Assembly: GCA_028291515.1 (NCBI GenBank)
Contig: JAQGHU010000114.1
Location: 1-64,000 of the forward strand
DNA length: 64,000 nucleotides
DNA from: Schlesneria sp.
GTDB lineage: Bacteria; Planctomycetota; Planctomycetia; Planctomycetales; Planctomycetaceae
Direction: 5' to 3'
Each line of letters starts with the position of its first letter. The first letter of the stretch is position 1. The notes beneath the pieces are model-generated. The model did no database searches. It saw only the letters and a program-made list of their open reading frames with translations, and was not told where the DNA came from. Below are positions 28,434 to 38,845 of this stretch, one piece after another. The position numbers and the translations under genes were made by a program.

Positions 28434-30602
28434 ATGATACCGTCGTTTCTTCAAACTGCATTCCTCTACGGCCTGGCTGCCATCGCAGTGCCAGTGCTGA
28501 TTCATCTCTTCTTCCGGCTCCGAACTAAGCGGGTGGAACTGGGGACAATCCGCTTTCTGCGAATTGCTCTGGAAGAGAATGCACGGCGGCGGAAGGTGAT
28601 GCGATGGCTGCTGCTCACCCTGCGAATATTGTTGGTGGCACTCCTCGTCGGACTGTTTGCCAGACCGTACTTCACTGCGGCTGCCACCGGTGGCGATAAG
28701 GAATTGCTGGTCGTTCTGATCGATCAATCAGCCACCATGCAGCTCAAGGGAGAGAACGGACGATTGATCGATCAGGCCGTTGCTGATGCCAGGAAGCTGA
28801 TCGAAGCCGCAGGAACACAGACCCGAATTGAAGTCGCATTCTTCGATCACGAAGTGCATCCCGTGACCGATTCCAAGATCGATGGCAGCGCCACTAGCAG
28901 TGTTGTCCTCTCCAAGGTTCAGGCTCCGTCCTTGCTATTCGGTGCCACCAGCTTTGGCTCGGCGATCGCGTGGGCTCGCGATGTTTGTGTCAAGGCCCCA
29001 GTTGGAGCCAAGCAACTGCACCTCTTCACTGACCTGCAACAATCGGGGCTCGACTGGGCCGAAATCGAACCATTGCCGGCCGAAGTGTCACCGCATCTGC
29101 ACGATGTCGGTCGACCGATTGTCAACAACGCGGCCGTGACGGAAGTGCGCACGCCGCGACTCTGGGTTCGGCCAGGTGAATCGCCGACGATTCGAGCATC
29201 CGTGCTGAATGCCGGGACGTTCGCGTTGAATGAAGTCGCGATTGTGTTGGAGATCGGTCGAGTCGAAGTGGCCGATGATCGCTCTGTGAGCGAACGTTCT
29301 CGGACAGAGTCCAAAGTCCTTCCCAATACCGATTTCGCAAAGCTTGCCGAGCGGATTACCAAGCGAGAGCGAGTGAAACTGGAACCGGGATCGACGATCA
29401 CACTGGATTTCGACTTACCCGCACTCAGCGAAGGCTTGTGGCAGGGACGGGTGACAGCCGAGTACGACGACGACTTGCCATTCGACAATCAACGGTATTT
29501 CGCGATTTCTGCAACGCCAGCCTATCGAGTACTTGTTGTCAGCGGCGAAGCCGATGGTGCATCTGTCACCAGTGAGACCTATTTCTTGGACGCTGCGTTG
29601 CGCTTGGCCGAACTGGGTGATTCCTATTCGGCCAGTCCATTCGCCCCGACTCTGATGTCCTATGTTGACGGTGCCAGCCTACCCAAGCTCTCTGATTTCG
29701 ATGCCACCGTACTGGTGAATGTTCCGAACATCACGCCTTTGGACGCGGCATCGCTGGCATCGTTCGTTCAAGGTGGAGGTGGGTTGCTCGTGTTCACCGG
29801 CGACAACGTCACGGCAGCAAGTTGCGCGGCACTCACCCATGCCGGATTGAGCGCGGGCGAGATCGGCGAGATCAAAGTCACGAATGACTTGCCGTGGCGC
29901 TTGAATCACTGGGACGCCAAGCATCCGGTGTTCGAACCGCTGAGTGACCCGCAGCATGGCGATCTGCGGAGGCTGGTCTTCGCAGCCTACACGAAGGTGA
30001 CTCCTGCAAAAGACGCGTCCGTGCTGGCTCAATTCAGTACCAACGCACCGGCCGTTCTTGAACGTCGAGTCGGCAATGGCACAGTACTGTGGGTCACAAC
30101 TTCTTGCGGACGAGAGTGGAGCGATTGGTGCCGCAGCCAATTATTCCTGCCGACTGTGCACCAGCTACTCGGCTACGAAGTTGGGTTGACAGCGGGTGGT
30201 CGAGTGAGAATGCGACTGGTTGACGTGGAAAGCAGAAGTCCGAACCCAGCAGACGAGGAGCAGAATGGACCGATCCCTTCCTCAGAGGCTTCGTTTTCTA
30301 CAACTGCGAAGTCAGATGCCCTACCGCGAGCAGCCCTGCGTCCCGGCGTCGAGCAATCGGAGCGATATGCCGAGGTGATCAACACCAGTCCGCGTGAATC
30401 CGATACGGACCGTTGCACGGTGAAGGAATTTGAAGAACGTTTCGCGATAAAAGTCGTCGAAGGCAACGGCACGTCGGTCATCGAGGCCAAGGGGCCAGGA
30501 AATGTTGAACTTCGCCAGGACGAGTTCTGGCATTGGGTTGCCTATGCCTTGCTGGCCGTCTTGCTGCTCGAAGGGTTTGTGGGGAATCGCACGACGGCAT
30601 GA
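28434..30602 (+). CDS. BatA/VWA domain-containing membrane protein
   Basis: MIPSFLQTAFLYGLAAIAVPVLIHLFFRLRTKRVELGTIRFLR (BatA N-terminus); VWA-like LVVLIDQSATMQL; C-terminal TM. Confidence 0.85.
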   Translation: MIPSFLQTAFLYGLAAIAVPVLIHLFFRLRTKRVELGTIRFLRIALEENARRRKVMRWLLLTLRILLVALLVGLFARPYFTAAATGGDKELLVVLIDQSATMQLKGENGRLIDQAVADARKLIEAAGTQTRIEVAFFDHEVHPVTDSKIDGSATSSVVLSKVQAPSLLFGATSFGSAIAWARDVCVKAPVGAKQLHLFTDLQQSGLDWAEIEPLPAEVSPHLHDVGRPIVNNAAVTEVRTPRLWVRPGESPTIRASVLNAGTFALNEVAIVLEIGRVEVADDRSVSERSRTESKVLPNTDFAKLAERITKRERVKLEPGSTITLDFDLPALSEGLWQGRVTAEYDDDLPFDNQRYFAISATPAYRVLVVSGEADGASVTSETYFLDAALRLAELGDSYSASPFAPTLMSYVDGASLPKLSDFDATVLVNVPNITPLDAASLASFVQGGGGLLVFTGDNVTAASCAALTHAGLSAGEIGEIKVTNDLPWRLNHWDAKHPVFEPLSDPQHGDLRRLVFAAYTKVTPAKDASVLAQFSTNAPAVLERRVGNGTVLWVTTSCGREWSDWCRSQLFLPTVHQLLGYEVGLTAGGRVRMRLVDVESRSPNPADEEQNGPIPSSEASFSTTAKSDALPRAALRPGVEQSERYAEVINTSPRESDTDRCTVKEFEERFAIKVVEGNGTSVIEAKGPGNVELRQDEFWHWVAYALLAVLLLEGFVGNRTTA

Positions 30603-30654
30603 GGCGTGAATTGTCGAAGTCATTGATGGTCATCGATCAGAACTGAGATCAAGC

Positions 30655-33087
30655 ATGAGCACGATCAATCGCGAGTCCGCATTCCTTAATCGATTTCGAT
30701 CGGTGTGGGCACGGAAACGGCGAGTGGAATTGGGGCAGGTTGGCGTCACGATGCTGCTGCTGGCATTGCTGAGCGTTGGCCTGTTGGCATTTGCCGACTA
30801 CAGGTTGGAACTGGCTCTCTCGGCGCGGCTCGTTGCGCTGGTGGCGCTGACTGGAACGGTGTTACTCTTCGCGGCAGGATCGCTGTGGCGGAGAGTGAGG
30901 CATTGGAGTCAGCCGACAACCGCCGCGGAAATCGAGGCCGCGTTTCCTCAACTGGGCCAGTCAGTCCGCACGACGGTGCAGTTCGGGACGATGAAGGTCG
31001 AACAAGTGCAGTCTGAGGGTGTTGCCACGACCCTTGTCACAGCCCTCGCGGAACAGACTCGTCAGCACGCTCTTCCTCTGCCCATCGAAGACGTGGTACC
31101 AGTCAAGCGATTGGCATGGATCGGAGTTGCACTCGTCGCGATCGCAGCCGCATTCGCGGGGGCCATGGCTGTCGATTGGGAGTGGCGGAATGCAGCGTCG
31201 CGCGCGTTCCTCGGGGATGATCCGTATCGCCAACTCGAAGTTCTTCCCGGAAATCAAACGGTTAGTGAGGGTGGCGAAACGACAATTGACATCGCGCTGA
31301 TTGGGCGCACGAATCGCGAAGTCCTCCTGTTCACGCGGCCCGCTGAAGAAGCGGAGGCAGATTGGACCGAACGAACGCTTCAGAAGAAGGATCCGGAAGA
31401 CAGAAGTCCAAATTCTGCTCGCCAACGCGGCAAATCCACCGATCCTGCGATCGCCTTGACATTGACCTCTGAAGCTCTGTCTTCCACCTCCCGGCCGCGA
31501 GCAGAGTTTGTTGCCAAGCTTGATCGTCTGACGAAGCCCGTGGAATACCGCGTCACAGCAGGTCCGTTAGCAAGTGTCATCTATCGCATCGACATTCGCC
31601 GGCCATTGAGGATCGATGAGATTAAGGTGGACCTCACGCCGCCGACGTATACGGGGCAGCCGACAAGTACGTCTCTGGATGCGAATCTGAGTGTGCTGGA
31701 AGGAACGCATGCGAAGTTTGTGATTCAGTTCGACAAGCCTGTGAAATCAGCATCGCTGGTCTTCGCGCCGCGGAGGCAACCCGTTGACGACGAGGACAAG
31801 AATGAACCGGAAGTGAGGCCGCTGACGCTCGAAAAGTCGCAACTCAGCAATCCGCCGCTTGAAGCTCAAAGTCGCAGAGACTCGCGAGGGTCAGCTTCCG
31901 AGGGGCCGAAATTAGCAACTATCGAACTCCCGCTGACCGAGGATCGCAACTACAGCATCGTGGCCGAGGCGGAAGATGGCATGTTCCTTGCCGAGAACAA
32001 ATACCGAATTCGTGTCCGCCAGGATCAGCCACCGCAAGTCTCCTTTGAGTCACCGGACGAAAAGACAGAAGTCCACACGCTGGCCGAACTGGCGATGCGG
32101 ATTCGCGTCCGGGACGACTACGGACTCGCCAAGGCAGGAGTCATCTTTCAGGTCAATAACGAACAGGAAGTTCCACTCATAGCAGAGGACTTCGCGATCG
32201 TTGCCGTGGCTGCGGACGAACTGGCATCGGTCGGCAGGATCTCGCCCACGACGCAGGCGGCACTCGAAAAAGTACTTCCGCTGGAGTACTTCGAATTGAC
32301 TCAGAAGGACAGCGTGATGTACTTCGCGTTTGCCGAGGACAACCGCCCTGACAAGCCACAACGCACTGAAACTGAAATGAGGTTCATCGACATTCGGCCA
32401 TTTAAACGGACCTATTCCGTGGTCGACCCGGACCCAATGAACGGAATGGGTGGAGGGCCGGGACTAAAGTCGCTGGAAGAGCTGATTGAACGTCAGCGGT
32501 ACGGGTTGAATCGCACCATGCAGGTTGAAAAGCAGTCCGCAGTCGGGCGGATGCCAGACGCCACGTCGTTGGAAGGATTGATGACGTTCGAAAAGGAGTT
32601 GGCCGGAAACGTGCGTGACACCGCGGAAAACCTGCAATCGCGCGGGATTGTTGATGTGGAACTGTTCTTCCAGGCGGAAGCGGCCATGCTGGCCGCCGTC
32701 GATTCTCTGTCTGTCGGCAAGTGGGAGAACGCCACATTGCAGATGCGTGATGCGTTGAAGGCGCTGATTGAGGCCCGAAACCTGATCAGCCTATTCATAT
32801 TGAAGAATCCGACTCCAGCACAACTCGCGGAAATGCGGTGGCTTGATCGGTTGATGGCTCAGAAAATACGCCGCCCGAAGACCGACAAGGAAGAAGCTCG
32901 CGAATTGATCCGTCGACTGGAGGCGTTGATCAGTGACGAAGCGGCTGTCGTGAGTGGATTGGAATCCGGCGAAGAAACGAAGCCAGAGGTGACTGAAACG
33001 GATTTGTCACTGCCGCAGAAGTCTGTGACAAGTGACCCGAAGTCAGCAGGCAGTAATCCGGCGTCAGAAGAAACCAAAGAGAATTAG
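30655..33087 (+). CDS. Large membrane-anchored protein of the BatA/VWA cluster (DUF4175-like organisation)
   Basis: Two N-terminal TM segments; extended beta-rich region (VDLTPPTYTGQPTSTSLDANLSVLEGTHAKFVIQFDKPVKSASLVF); helical C-terminus. Confidence 0.6.
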   Translation: MSTINRESAFLNRFRSVWARKRRVELGQVGVTMLLLALLSVGLLAFADYRLELALSARLVALVALTGTVLLFAAGSLWRRVRHWSQPTTAAEIEAAFPQLGQSVRTTVQFGTMKVEQVQSEGVATTLVTALAEQTRQHALPLPIEDVVPVKRLAWIGVALVAIAAAFAGAMAVDWEWRNAASRAFLGDDPYRQLEVLPGNQTVSEGGETTIDIALIGRTNREVLLFTRPAEEAEADWTERTLQKKDPEDRSPNSARQRGKSTDPAIALTLTSEALSSTSRPRAEFVAKLDRLTKPVEYRVTAGPLASVIYRIDIRRPLRIDEIKVDLTPPTYTGQPTSTSLDANLSVLEGTHAKFVIQFDKPVKSASLVFAPRRQPVDDEDKNEPEVRPLTLEKSQLSNPPLEAQSRRDSRGSASEGPKLATIELPLTEDRNYSIVAEAEDGMFLAENKYRIRVRQDQPPQVSFESPDEKTEVHTLAELAMRIRVRDDYGLAKAGVIFQVNNEQEVPLIAEDFAIVAVAADELASVGRISPTTQAALEKVLPLEYFELTQKDSVMYFAFAEDNRPDKPQRTETEMRFIDIRPFKRTYSVVDPDPMNGMGGGPGLKSLEELIERQRYGLNRTMQVEKQSAVGRMPDATSLEGLMTFEKELAGNVRDTAENLQSRGIVDVELFFQAEAAMLAAVDSLSVGKWENATLQMRDALKALIEARNLISLFILKNPTPAQLAEMRWLDRLMAQKIRRPKTDKEEARELIRRLEALISDEAAVVSGLESGEETKPEVTETDLSLPQKSVTSDPKSAGSNPASEETKEN

Positions 33088-33161
33088 TCGCGAATCGCAG
33101 ACAAGTTCAGTTTCACGCGACAAGTGGTGAGCTCCGACGGGGCGAAAGGCAGAATGAAATC

Positions 33162-35093
33162 ATGACGGCAATTCATCGCATGTTCTTGGCCGCTTTGACA
33201 TTCGTCTTCCTTCAAGTGACCGATTCATCGGGGCAGGATAAGTCGGCACCCAATGCTTCTGATCCATTGAAATCAGCGAAGCCTATGCGGGCTCAATTGC
33301 AGGAAAAGCAGATCGATGTGTCACTTGAAGCTCGCGACATCGAGCGGGTTCTGAGCAAGCTCAAAAAGGCGTCGGAGCTTTCCAAGCAGCGGATTACGGA
33401 AGCGGCCATTAAAGCGGAATCGGCATCCGTGTCGCTTGAAAAGGGAAACTCAAAAGCGGCGAGCGAGGAGGCCCGACAGACGGCCGAGATGTTCAAAGAG
33501 ATCGCCAAACAACTGGAGGCGTTACTGAAGGAAGAGACCCCACAGCGGATCGCCGAGGCACGACAGTTGGCTCAACAGCTTGCCAAGGCAGAACGCGACT
33601 TCGCAGAGCAGCTTGAAGAAGCATTGAAGCCAATGCAGGGAAACGGAAAAGCGAAAAGCGATGCTCAGTCGAAGGCGACTTCGAAGAATGGCTCCGGTGG
33701 CAACAGCGACGAAAATAAATCTCAGGACGAGAACAAAGGAAGAAGCGGCAACGAAAAGGAAGCCGACAAAAGCGGTGACAGGCCACAATCCAAGGGCGGA
33801 ATAGGCCAGGAACCGGCTGACGGACTTGGTGGTCGCGATCCGAGCACGGAAAAAAATAAGCCGATGGAGAGCCAAGCAAAGAAGCCCGGTGCTGGCCCCT
33901 CACTCGACGGTTCAAATGATCCAGATGACATGAGCGGCGATAAGGCGCCACCCGAGGGAGGGCCAGGTGCGAAGCCCGATGACAAGCCGAAAGGTGGTGG
34001 CTCTGGCAAGAACAAAAACGAGTCCGCGGATCGCGACAACAAGAGGCCCGGTCCTGGTGACATGCCGGACGGCCCGAACAATAGAATTTCTGAGGGCACT
34101 GAAAAGAAGGATCCGACCAACGGAGCAAGCAAAGAGCCAGGCGACAAGACTAAAGGTGGCGGCTCGGGAAACGGCAAAATTGAACCGAAGGAAGATGTCG
34201 CCAAAGGGGGATCGGGTCGCGGTAACCGTGATACCAGAAAGTCTGAGGGTTCAGGTGGTGCTGGCATTGAACGACTGAATGACAGGCGCCGCGATGGCAT
34301 GGGGCAGGCTCTGACAGCCGCCGAGCTTCGCGAAATGGTGGCTGAACGTGCCGCCATGTTGGCCGAATCGGGCAAGACATTACAGGACGTGTTGCAAGAG
34401 ATCGCCAAATCAACGGACCCGGGCGACAAAGACTCGGTCGCAAAAATCGGAGCGGTGCTTAAGGAAATCAACATCGACAAGTTGGTTAAAGAGATGAGTC
34501 AGGTCTCGCAGATGATTCAATCTAAGAAGGACGGGGATGCGAAGCTGTCGAGTCTTGATGTTGCCGAACGTCTGGAAATCATGGCTCAACGATTGGATAC
34601 CGCTTATCGAGCCATCGTTGCGCCGCAGGCGGAAGAATTGCGAAAGCTCGAACAAGCTCTCCTCGATCTACGTGAGCGCCTCGAAAAACTCGAAACACCT
34701 TCACAAGTGGCAGGCTGGCACCGCGATCTGCGCGAGTTGCTGAACGAACTCGATAAGTTGGGAGTGAGTCTGAAAGCACGCGAAGAGTTCGAGAAGGAGA
34801 TGAAGAAGATGGGCTTCAGCATCGACTTGGATCGAACGAAGCAGATTCCCGACTGGAGTCTGGTCGATGGACGTTACGTCGTCCCGGACAATTTCAAGGT
34901 GCCATTGATCAACTTGCAAGAAGACATTCAACAACGACTCCAAGCCCTTATTCTTGGTGACTTAGGCAACATCTCAGACGATGCAATGCCACCGAAGTAC
35001 CAGGAACTGGTCGAGCGGTACTATCAGGTGTTGTCACGCCAGAACGGAACATCAGGGACGGCGAAGAAGCCGGCACCTCGAAATCGCAAATGA
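33162..35093 (+). CDS. Secreted coiled-coil / low-complexity (G,K,D,S,P-rich) protein
   Basis: Signal peptide, helical N-terminus, then about 200 residues of GGSGKNKNESADRDNKRPGPGD-type disorder, then a helical C-terminus. Confidence 0.7.
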   Translation: MTAIHRMFLAALTFVFLQVTDSSGQDKSAPNASDPLKSAKPMRAQLQEKQIDVSLEARDIERVLSKLKKASELSKQRITEAAIKAESASVSLEKGNSKAASEEARQTAEMFKEIAKQLEALLKEETPQRIAEARQLAQQLAKAERDFAEQLEEALKPMQGNGKAKSDAQSKATSKNGSGGNSDENKSQDENKGRSGNEKEADKSGDRPQSKGGIGQEPADGLGGRDPSTEKNKPMESQAKKPGAGPSLDGSNDPDDMSGDKAPPEGGPGAKPDDKPKGGGSGKNKNESADRDNKRPGPGDMPDGPNNRISEGTEKKDPTNGASKEPGDKTKGGGSGNGKIEPKEDVAKGGSGRGNRDTRKSEGSGGAGIERLNDRRRDGMGQALTAAELREMVAERAAMLAESGKTLQDVLQEIAKSTDPGDKDSVAKIGAVLKEINIDKLVKEMSQVSQMIQSKKDGDAKLSSLDVAERLEIMAQRLDTAYRAIVAPQAEELRKLEQALLDLRERLEKLETPSQVAGWHRDLRELLNELDKLGVSLKAREEFEKEMKKMGFSIDLDRTKQIPDWSLVDGRYVVPDNFKVPLINLQEDIQQRLQALILGDLGNISDDAMPPKYQELVERYYQVLSRQNGTSGTAKKPAPRNRK

Positions 35094-35214
35094 ACCATTC
35101 GAGTGTCGCAGGAGTAGAGCCTGCTGGCCGCGCCCCCCCGACTTCCATGGTGCGACTCACTCGATCTAGCAACTGCCAGTCTCGTCATATTCAAACAGCA
35201 TCCACGGGTTCATC

Positions 35215-36063
35215 ATGACAACGTCCTTGATTTGGCTGGTCGCACTCATTGGTCAGGCATCGGATTCGTCCGACCTGACCGAGAAGGAAGTGACACGGAT
35301 ATTGGAGCCGTATTTCCAGCAGCAGGCCGCGGAATACGAGTTCTTTCTTGATGAAGCGCGCAAGCAGAAGCTCGAACACGTCGCGAAACCCGCCATGCGC
35401 TGGACGGCCCTCGGTAACTACGGAACCGTCTGGGTCTGGACGCGTCAGGGGCGTCCAGAAGTTGTTGGCTGCCTGGGTGCCTATCTGGACCAAAATAGTC
35501 GGTTGAATGGATTTCATGAGTTTCACTCGCTGACGCTCAAGCCATTGCAGAAGGTTCAGGTTGGCAACGATCACTCCTGGCAATCTCGCAACGCGGGCGT
35601 CGATCTGAAGCTGTTAAACGATGCCGACGCGCCGGCAGCGAATGACAAACTGCGACTAATTCAAATGCGAGCCCTTGCACGAGACTTCACCGCGATGATG
35701 CGCTCGGATGATAAAACGCACACGCTTCGGCTAGCCACGACACCATTGTACCGATACCAAAGCAGCAACCCCGAAGTCTTGGATGGCGCGTTGTTCAGCT
35801 TCCTGTGGGACAACGGCACGGATCCCGAATTTCTACTACTGCTGGAGGCCCGGCAAACGCCAGAAGGCCAACGATGGCACTACGCCCCCGTTCGATTCAC
35901 AACTCGTGAGCTATGGTTAGTTCGCGACAGTAAAGAGGTCTGGCGTGTTCCGGCCTCTGACGAATTCTGGACCTCACGCGTTCTACGCGATAGTTACGCA
36001 TCCTGTGCGACGGGAGTGCTTGATCTGGAGGTCATCAAGAACGAGCAGGAATCGAAAAAGTAA
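35215..36063 (+). CDS. Uncharacterised secreted family, paralog 3 of 8
   Basis: KPAMRWTALGNYGTVWVWTRQGRPEVVG; LRLIQMRALARDFTAM; TPLYRYQSSNPEVLDGALFSFLWDNGTDPEFLLLLEA. Confidence 0.8.
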   Translation: MTTSLIWLVALIGQASDSSDLTEKEVTRILEPYFQQQAAEYEFFLDEARKQKLEHVAKPAMRWTALGNYGTVWVWTRQGRPEVVGCLGAYLDQNSRLNGFHEFHSLTLKPLQKVQVGNDHSWQSRNAGVDLKLLNDADAPAANDKLRLIQMRALARDFTAMMRSDDKTHTLRLATTPLYRYQSSNPEVLDGALFSFLWDNGTDPEFLLLLEARQTPEGQRWHYAPVRFTTRELWLVRDSKEVWRVPASDEFWTSRVLRDSYASCATGVLDLEVIKNEQESKK

Positions 36064-36122
36064 AACTCGCGCCACACGATTTCAGTCTGACAACACCTGG
36101 CTTCCCTCATCGAACGCACACC

Positions 36123-38774
36123 ATGCTGGCCTCAATTCAGTTTCTGACACCTCTGACAGTCGCCGCGTTTGGGACGGCGGCGGCCAGCCTGTTAGTAGGT
36201 GGTCTCCTGCTGCGGTGGCTCGGCGGACCTCCCGCCAGAATTGCTCGACGGTGGGGGCTGTTCGGACTGAGAACTGCCGCTGTTGCGACATTGGTGCTGA
36301 TCCTGCTTAACCCCTCAAACGTATCGCAAGCGCCGGGACCGATCGATCGTCCGGACGTGTTCTACCTGCTGGATGCGTCGCAGAGCATGGCTGTGGGTGA
36401 CGGTGAAACACGATTCGAACACTCTCGACGACTGATGCGTGAGGCAGACGCCGCCACACGCGATGAGGATCATGCGCTGGTCAAGCTGTTTCGATTTGGA
36501 CATCGGCTGGCAGCGGTCGAACTTGGCGAAGAGCAGCAGAAATCAGAAATGAGCACCTCTGTCGCTCCGGGAAGAGCGAAACGCAAACAGCTCGCGCCGA
36601 CCGATTCGGATACTCAGTTGCTGACCGCACTGCGACAGGTGCCAAGTCGGTTTGGAAGGCGGCCTCCGGCGGCGATCGTGCTGTTTTCTGACGGGCGCAC
36701 TCACGATGAAACGGGAGTCGACCAACTGGCGGCGCAATTCGCAAAGCTCAACGTTCCCGTCCATGTCGTCCCTGTCGGCGACACCGCGAAGGGGGGCGAT
36801 GTGGCGATCGTGGCCTGTGTCGTCCCGCCCCGGGCAAGGCGCTTCGCGGAGGTAGAGGTTCAAGTCTTCCTAAGGAGCTATGGGTACGACGGACGTCGTT
36901 GCGAAGTGTCACTGATCGCGCCGAGCAATGTCGAAGGCGAGGCTGCACGCTCACTCGCGGCACCTGTGCCGGTCACTTTGCACGACGGATTTCAGTCAGT
37001 GGCACTGAGTTTTCGCACAGACGCCAAGACACGCAAGCTACAGGTAGCCGTTTCTAATTTGCCGGACGAAGTTTCGACAGCAAACAACTCGTTCAACACC
37101 GAAGTCCAGATCGATCGCACGAAGATTCGCGTGCTGTACATTGAAGGTAGTTCGCAACCGCAAAAGCCGATCCAGGTCGGAACGCGCGTCGAGATGCGGG
37201 GACCCTACTCGGATCTGCAGAAGGCGCTGACCGAGGATGAAGACATCGAATGCGTCGTGCTGAGTACCAGTGGACGCGGACGAATGTTGCGCGTCAGCGA
37301 CATCGGTGCGGCTTCCAGTAGCCGTGGCTTTCCTGAAACGGTGGCCGAATTATCCGCATTCGACGCCATCATCCTTAGCGATGTCGCGTCGGAGGCGTTC
37401 ACTGAGCAGCAACTCGACTGGCTGGAGAAATGGACAGGCCAGCGCGGTGGCGGATTGCTGATGGTCGGCGGGCAACGCAGTTTTCAAGCTGGTCGATGGG
37501 ACGACACTCCTATTGCGCAGATCCTTCCGATTGAGATGCGGGATGAGAATGATTGGATTCCCGGAACGCAGGTCAGCGTGGTGGCAGATCCCCAGGCGAT
37601 GTCGCACCCGCTTTGGACAATTGTCACCGACGCGCAGCAGAACCGCGAGATCATCAGCCAGTTTCCCTCCTTCTTCGGTGCCAACCGTTGGGCAGGCGTG
37701 AAGCCGAATCTGACACGTGTTCTGGCGATGTCGAACCTTGCTGCAGCGGATGTTCCGACTGGTGTTGCCACTGTCGGCACACCGAAGCCGGTCAAAACGC
37801 CGAGTTATTTTCAATCGCTGCAATCGAATCTGACGGGCAAGAAGAAGGGAGAGTCGCCAAAGCCGGATGGACAGAGTGGGCGTGTTGAAAAGTCTGACGC
37901 GCAAACCCCTGCCCCACCGACTTCCGACTCGCTATCGAGCCAACCGGCAATTGTCGTGGGGAAATACGGACGCGGACGGACGATGGCAATCGCGATGCCG
38001 ATCACACCGCCGTGGGCCAACGACTTGCTCACCAAGTGGGGCGGCGACACAAAGTACTATGGCAAGTTCTGGCGCAACGCCATCTATTGGTTGACCGAAA
38101 ACTCATCGATCGGCCGACGCCGCCTTGTCGTGACAGCCGACAAGAAATTCTATCGCCCGGGCGAAACAATCTCGCTGAGCGCCGCGGCATTTGACGAGGC
38201 CGCCAATCAAACGGCTGCGTACACGATCACTTCGATGATCGAGCCGCAAACGTCATTGAGCGATCTTGAATCGGATTACTCCCCGATCCGTTGGCCAGAC
38301 GGCAAACCACGTGAGAGTGGCGAATCCGGTCCATTCATTGCCTGGGGCGAAGAGTTCAACCTCCCGCGCGTCGATGCAGATTCGGGAAAGCCGGCGTTCG
38401 CCTTGGAAATGCCGATTGCCGATGCGCTGACCGTCGGTTCGGTAAGCCAATCGCTGCGCATCGAACTGACGGCGATGGAAGAGTTCACGCAGGTCGACAG
38501 CACATCACTCGACATCCAGATCCTCCACGATCCTTTCGAGCAACAGAATCCCTTTCCGAATCATGACCTGCTGGTGTCAATCGCCAAATGTTCGGGTGGC
38601 CGCGTCATCAGCGATGCCAGTCAGCTCGCTGAAGTGCTGCGCGATGTCCCGATGAAAGTCGGCTCTCCAATTGTCAAGAAAACGCCGTTGTGGAGCACGT
38701 GGTGGCTCTGGACCTGGTTGCTGGCACTACTCACCGCGGAATGGATCTGGCGGCGATCCGTGGGGCTGGCTTAG
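36123..38774 (+). CDS. VWA / glutamine amidotransferase-like membrane protein
   Basis: N-terminal TMs; FYLLDASQSMAVGDGETRFEHSRRLM; FDAIILSDVASEAFTEQQLDWLEKWTGQRGGGLLMVGGQRSF; C-terminal TM TWWLWTWLLALLTAEWIWRR. Confidence 0.82.
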   Translation: MLASIQFLTPLTVAAFGTAAASLLVGGLLLRWLGGPPARIARRWGLFGLRTAAVATLVLILLNPSNVSQAPGPIDRPDVFYLLDASQSMAVGDGETRFEHSRRLMREADAATRDEDHALVKLFRFGHRLAAVELGEEQQKSEMSTSVAPGRAKRKQLAPTDSDTQLLTALRQVPSRFGRRPPAAIVLFSDGRTHDETGVDQLAAQFAKLNVPVHVVPVGDTAKGGDVAIVACVVPPRARRFAEVEVQVFLRSYGYDGRRCEVSLIAPSNVEGEAARSLAAPVPVTLHDGFQSVALSFRTDAKTRKLQVAVSNLPDEVSTANNSFNTEVQIDRTKIRVLYIEGSSQPQKPIQVGTRVEMRGPYSDLQKALTEDEDIECVVLSTSGRGRMLRVSDIGAASSSRGFPETVAELSAFDAIILSDVASEAFTEQQLDWLEKWTGQRGGGLLMVGGQRSFQAGRWDDTPIAQILPIEMRDENDWIPGTQVSVVADPQAMSHPLWTIVTDAQQNREIISQFPSFFGANRWAGVKPNLTRVLAMSNLAAADVPTGVATVGTPKPVKTPSYFQSLQSNLTGKKKGESPKPDGQSGRVEKSDAQTPAPPTSDSLSSQPAIVVGKYGRGRTMAIAMPITPPWANDLLTKWGGDTKYYGKFWRNAIYWLTENSSIGRRRLVVTADKKFYRPGETISLSAAAFDEAANQTAAYTITSMIEPQTSLSDLESDYSPIRWPDGKPRESGESGPFIAWGEEFNLPRVDADSGKPAFALEMPIADALTVGSVSQSLRIELTAMEEFTQVDSTSLDIQILHDPFEQQNPFPNHDLLVSIAKCSGGRVISDASQLAEVLRDVPMKVGSPIVKKTPLWSTWWLWTWLLALLTAEWIWRRSVGLA

Positions 38775-38845
38775 TGTCGAGATCGTTGTGGTTTGAAAGT
38801 CGGTGGGGCCTACCGGGACGTGCTAAAGCGGATTTCGAATAAGGT

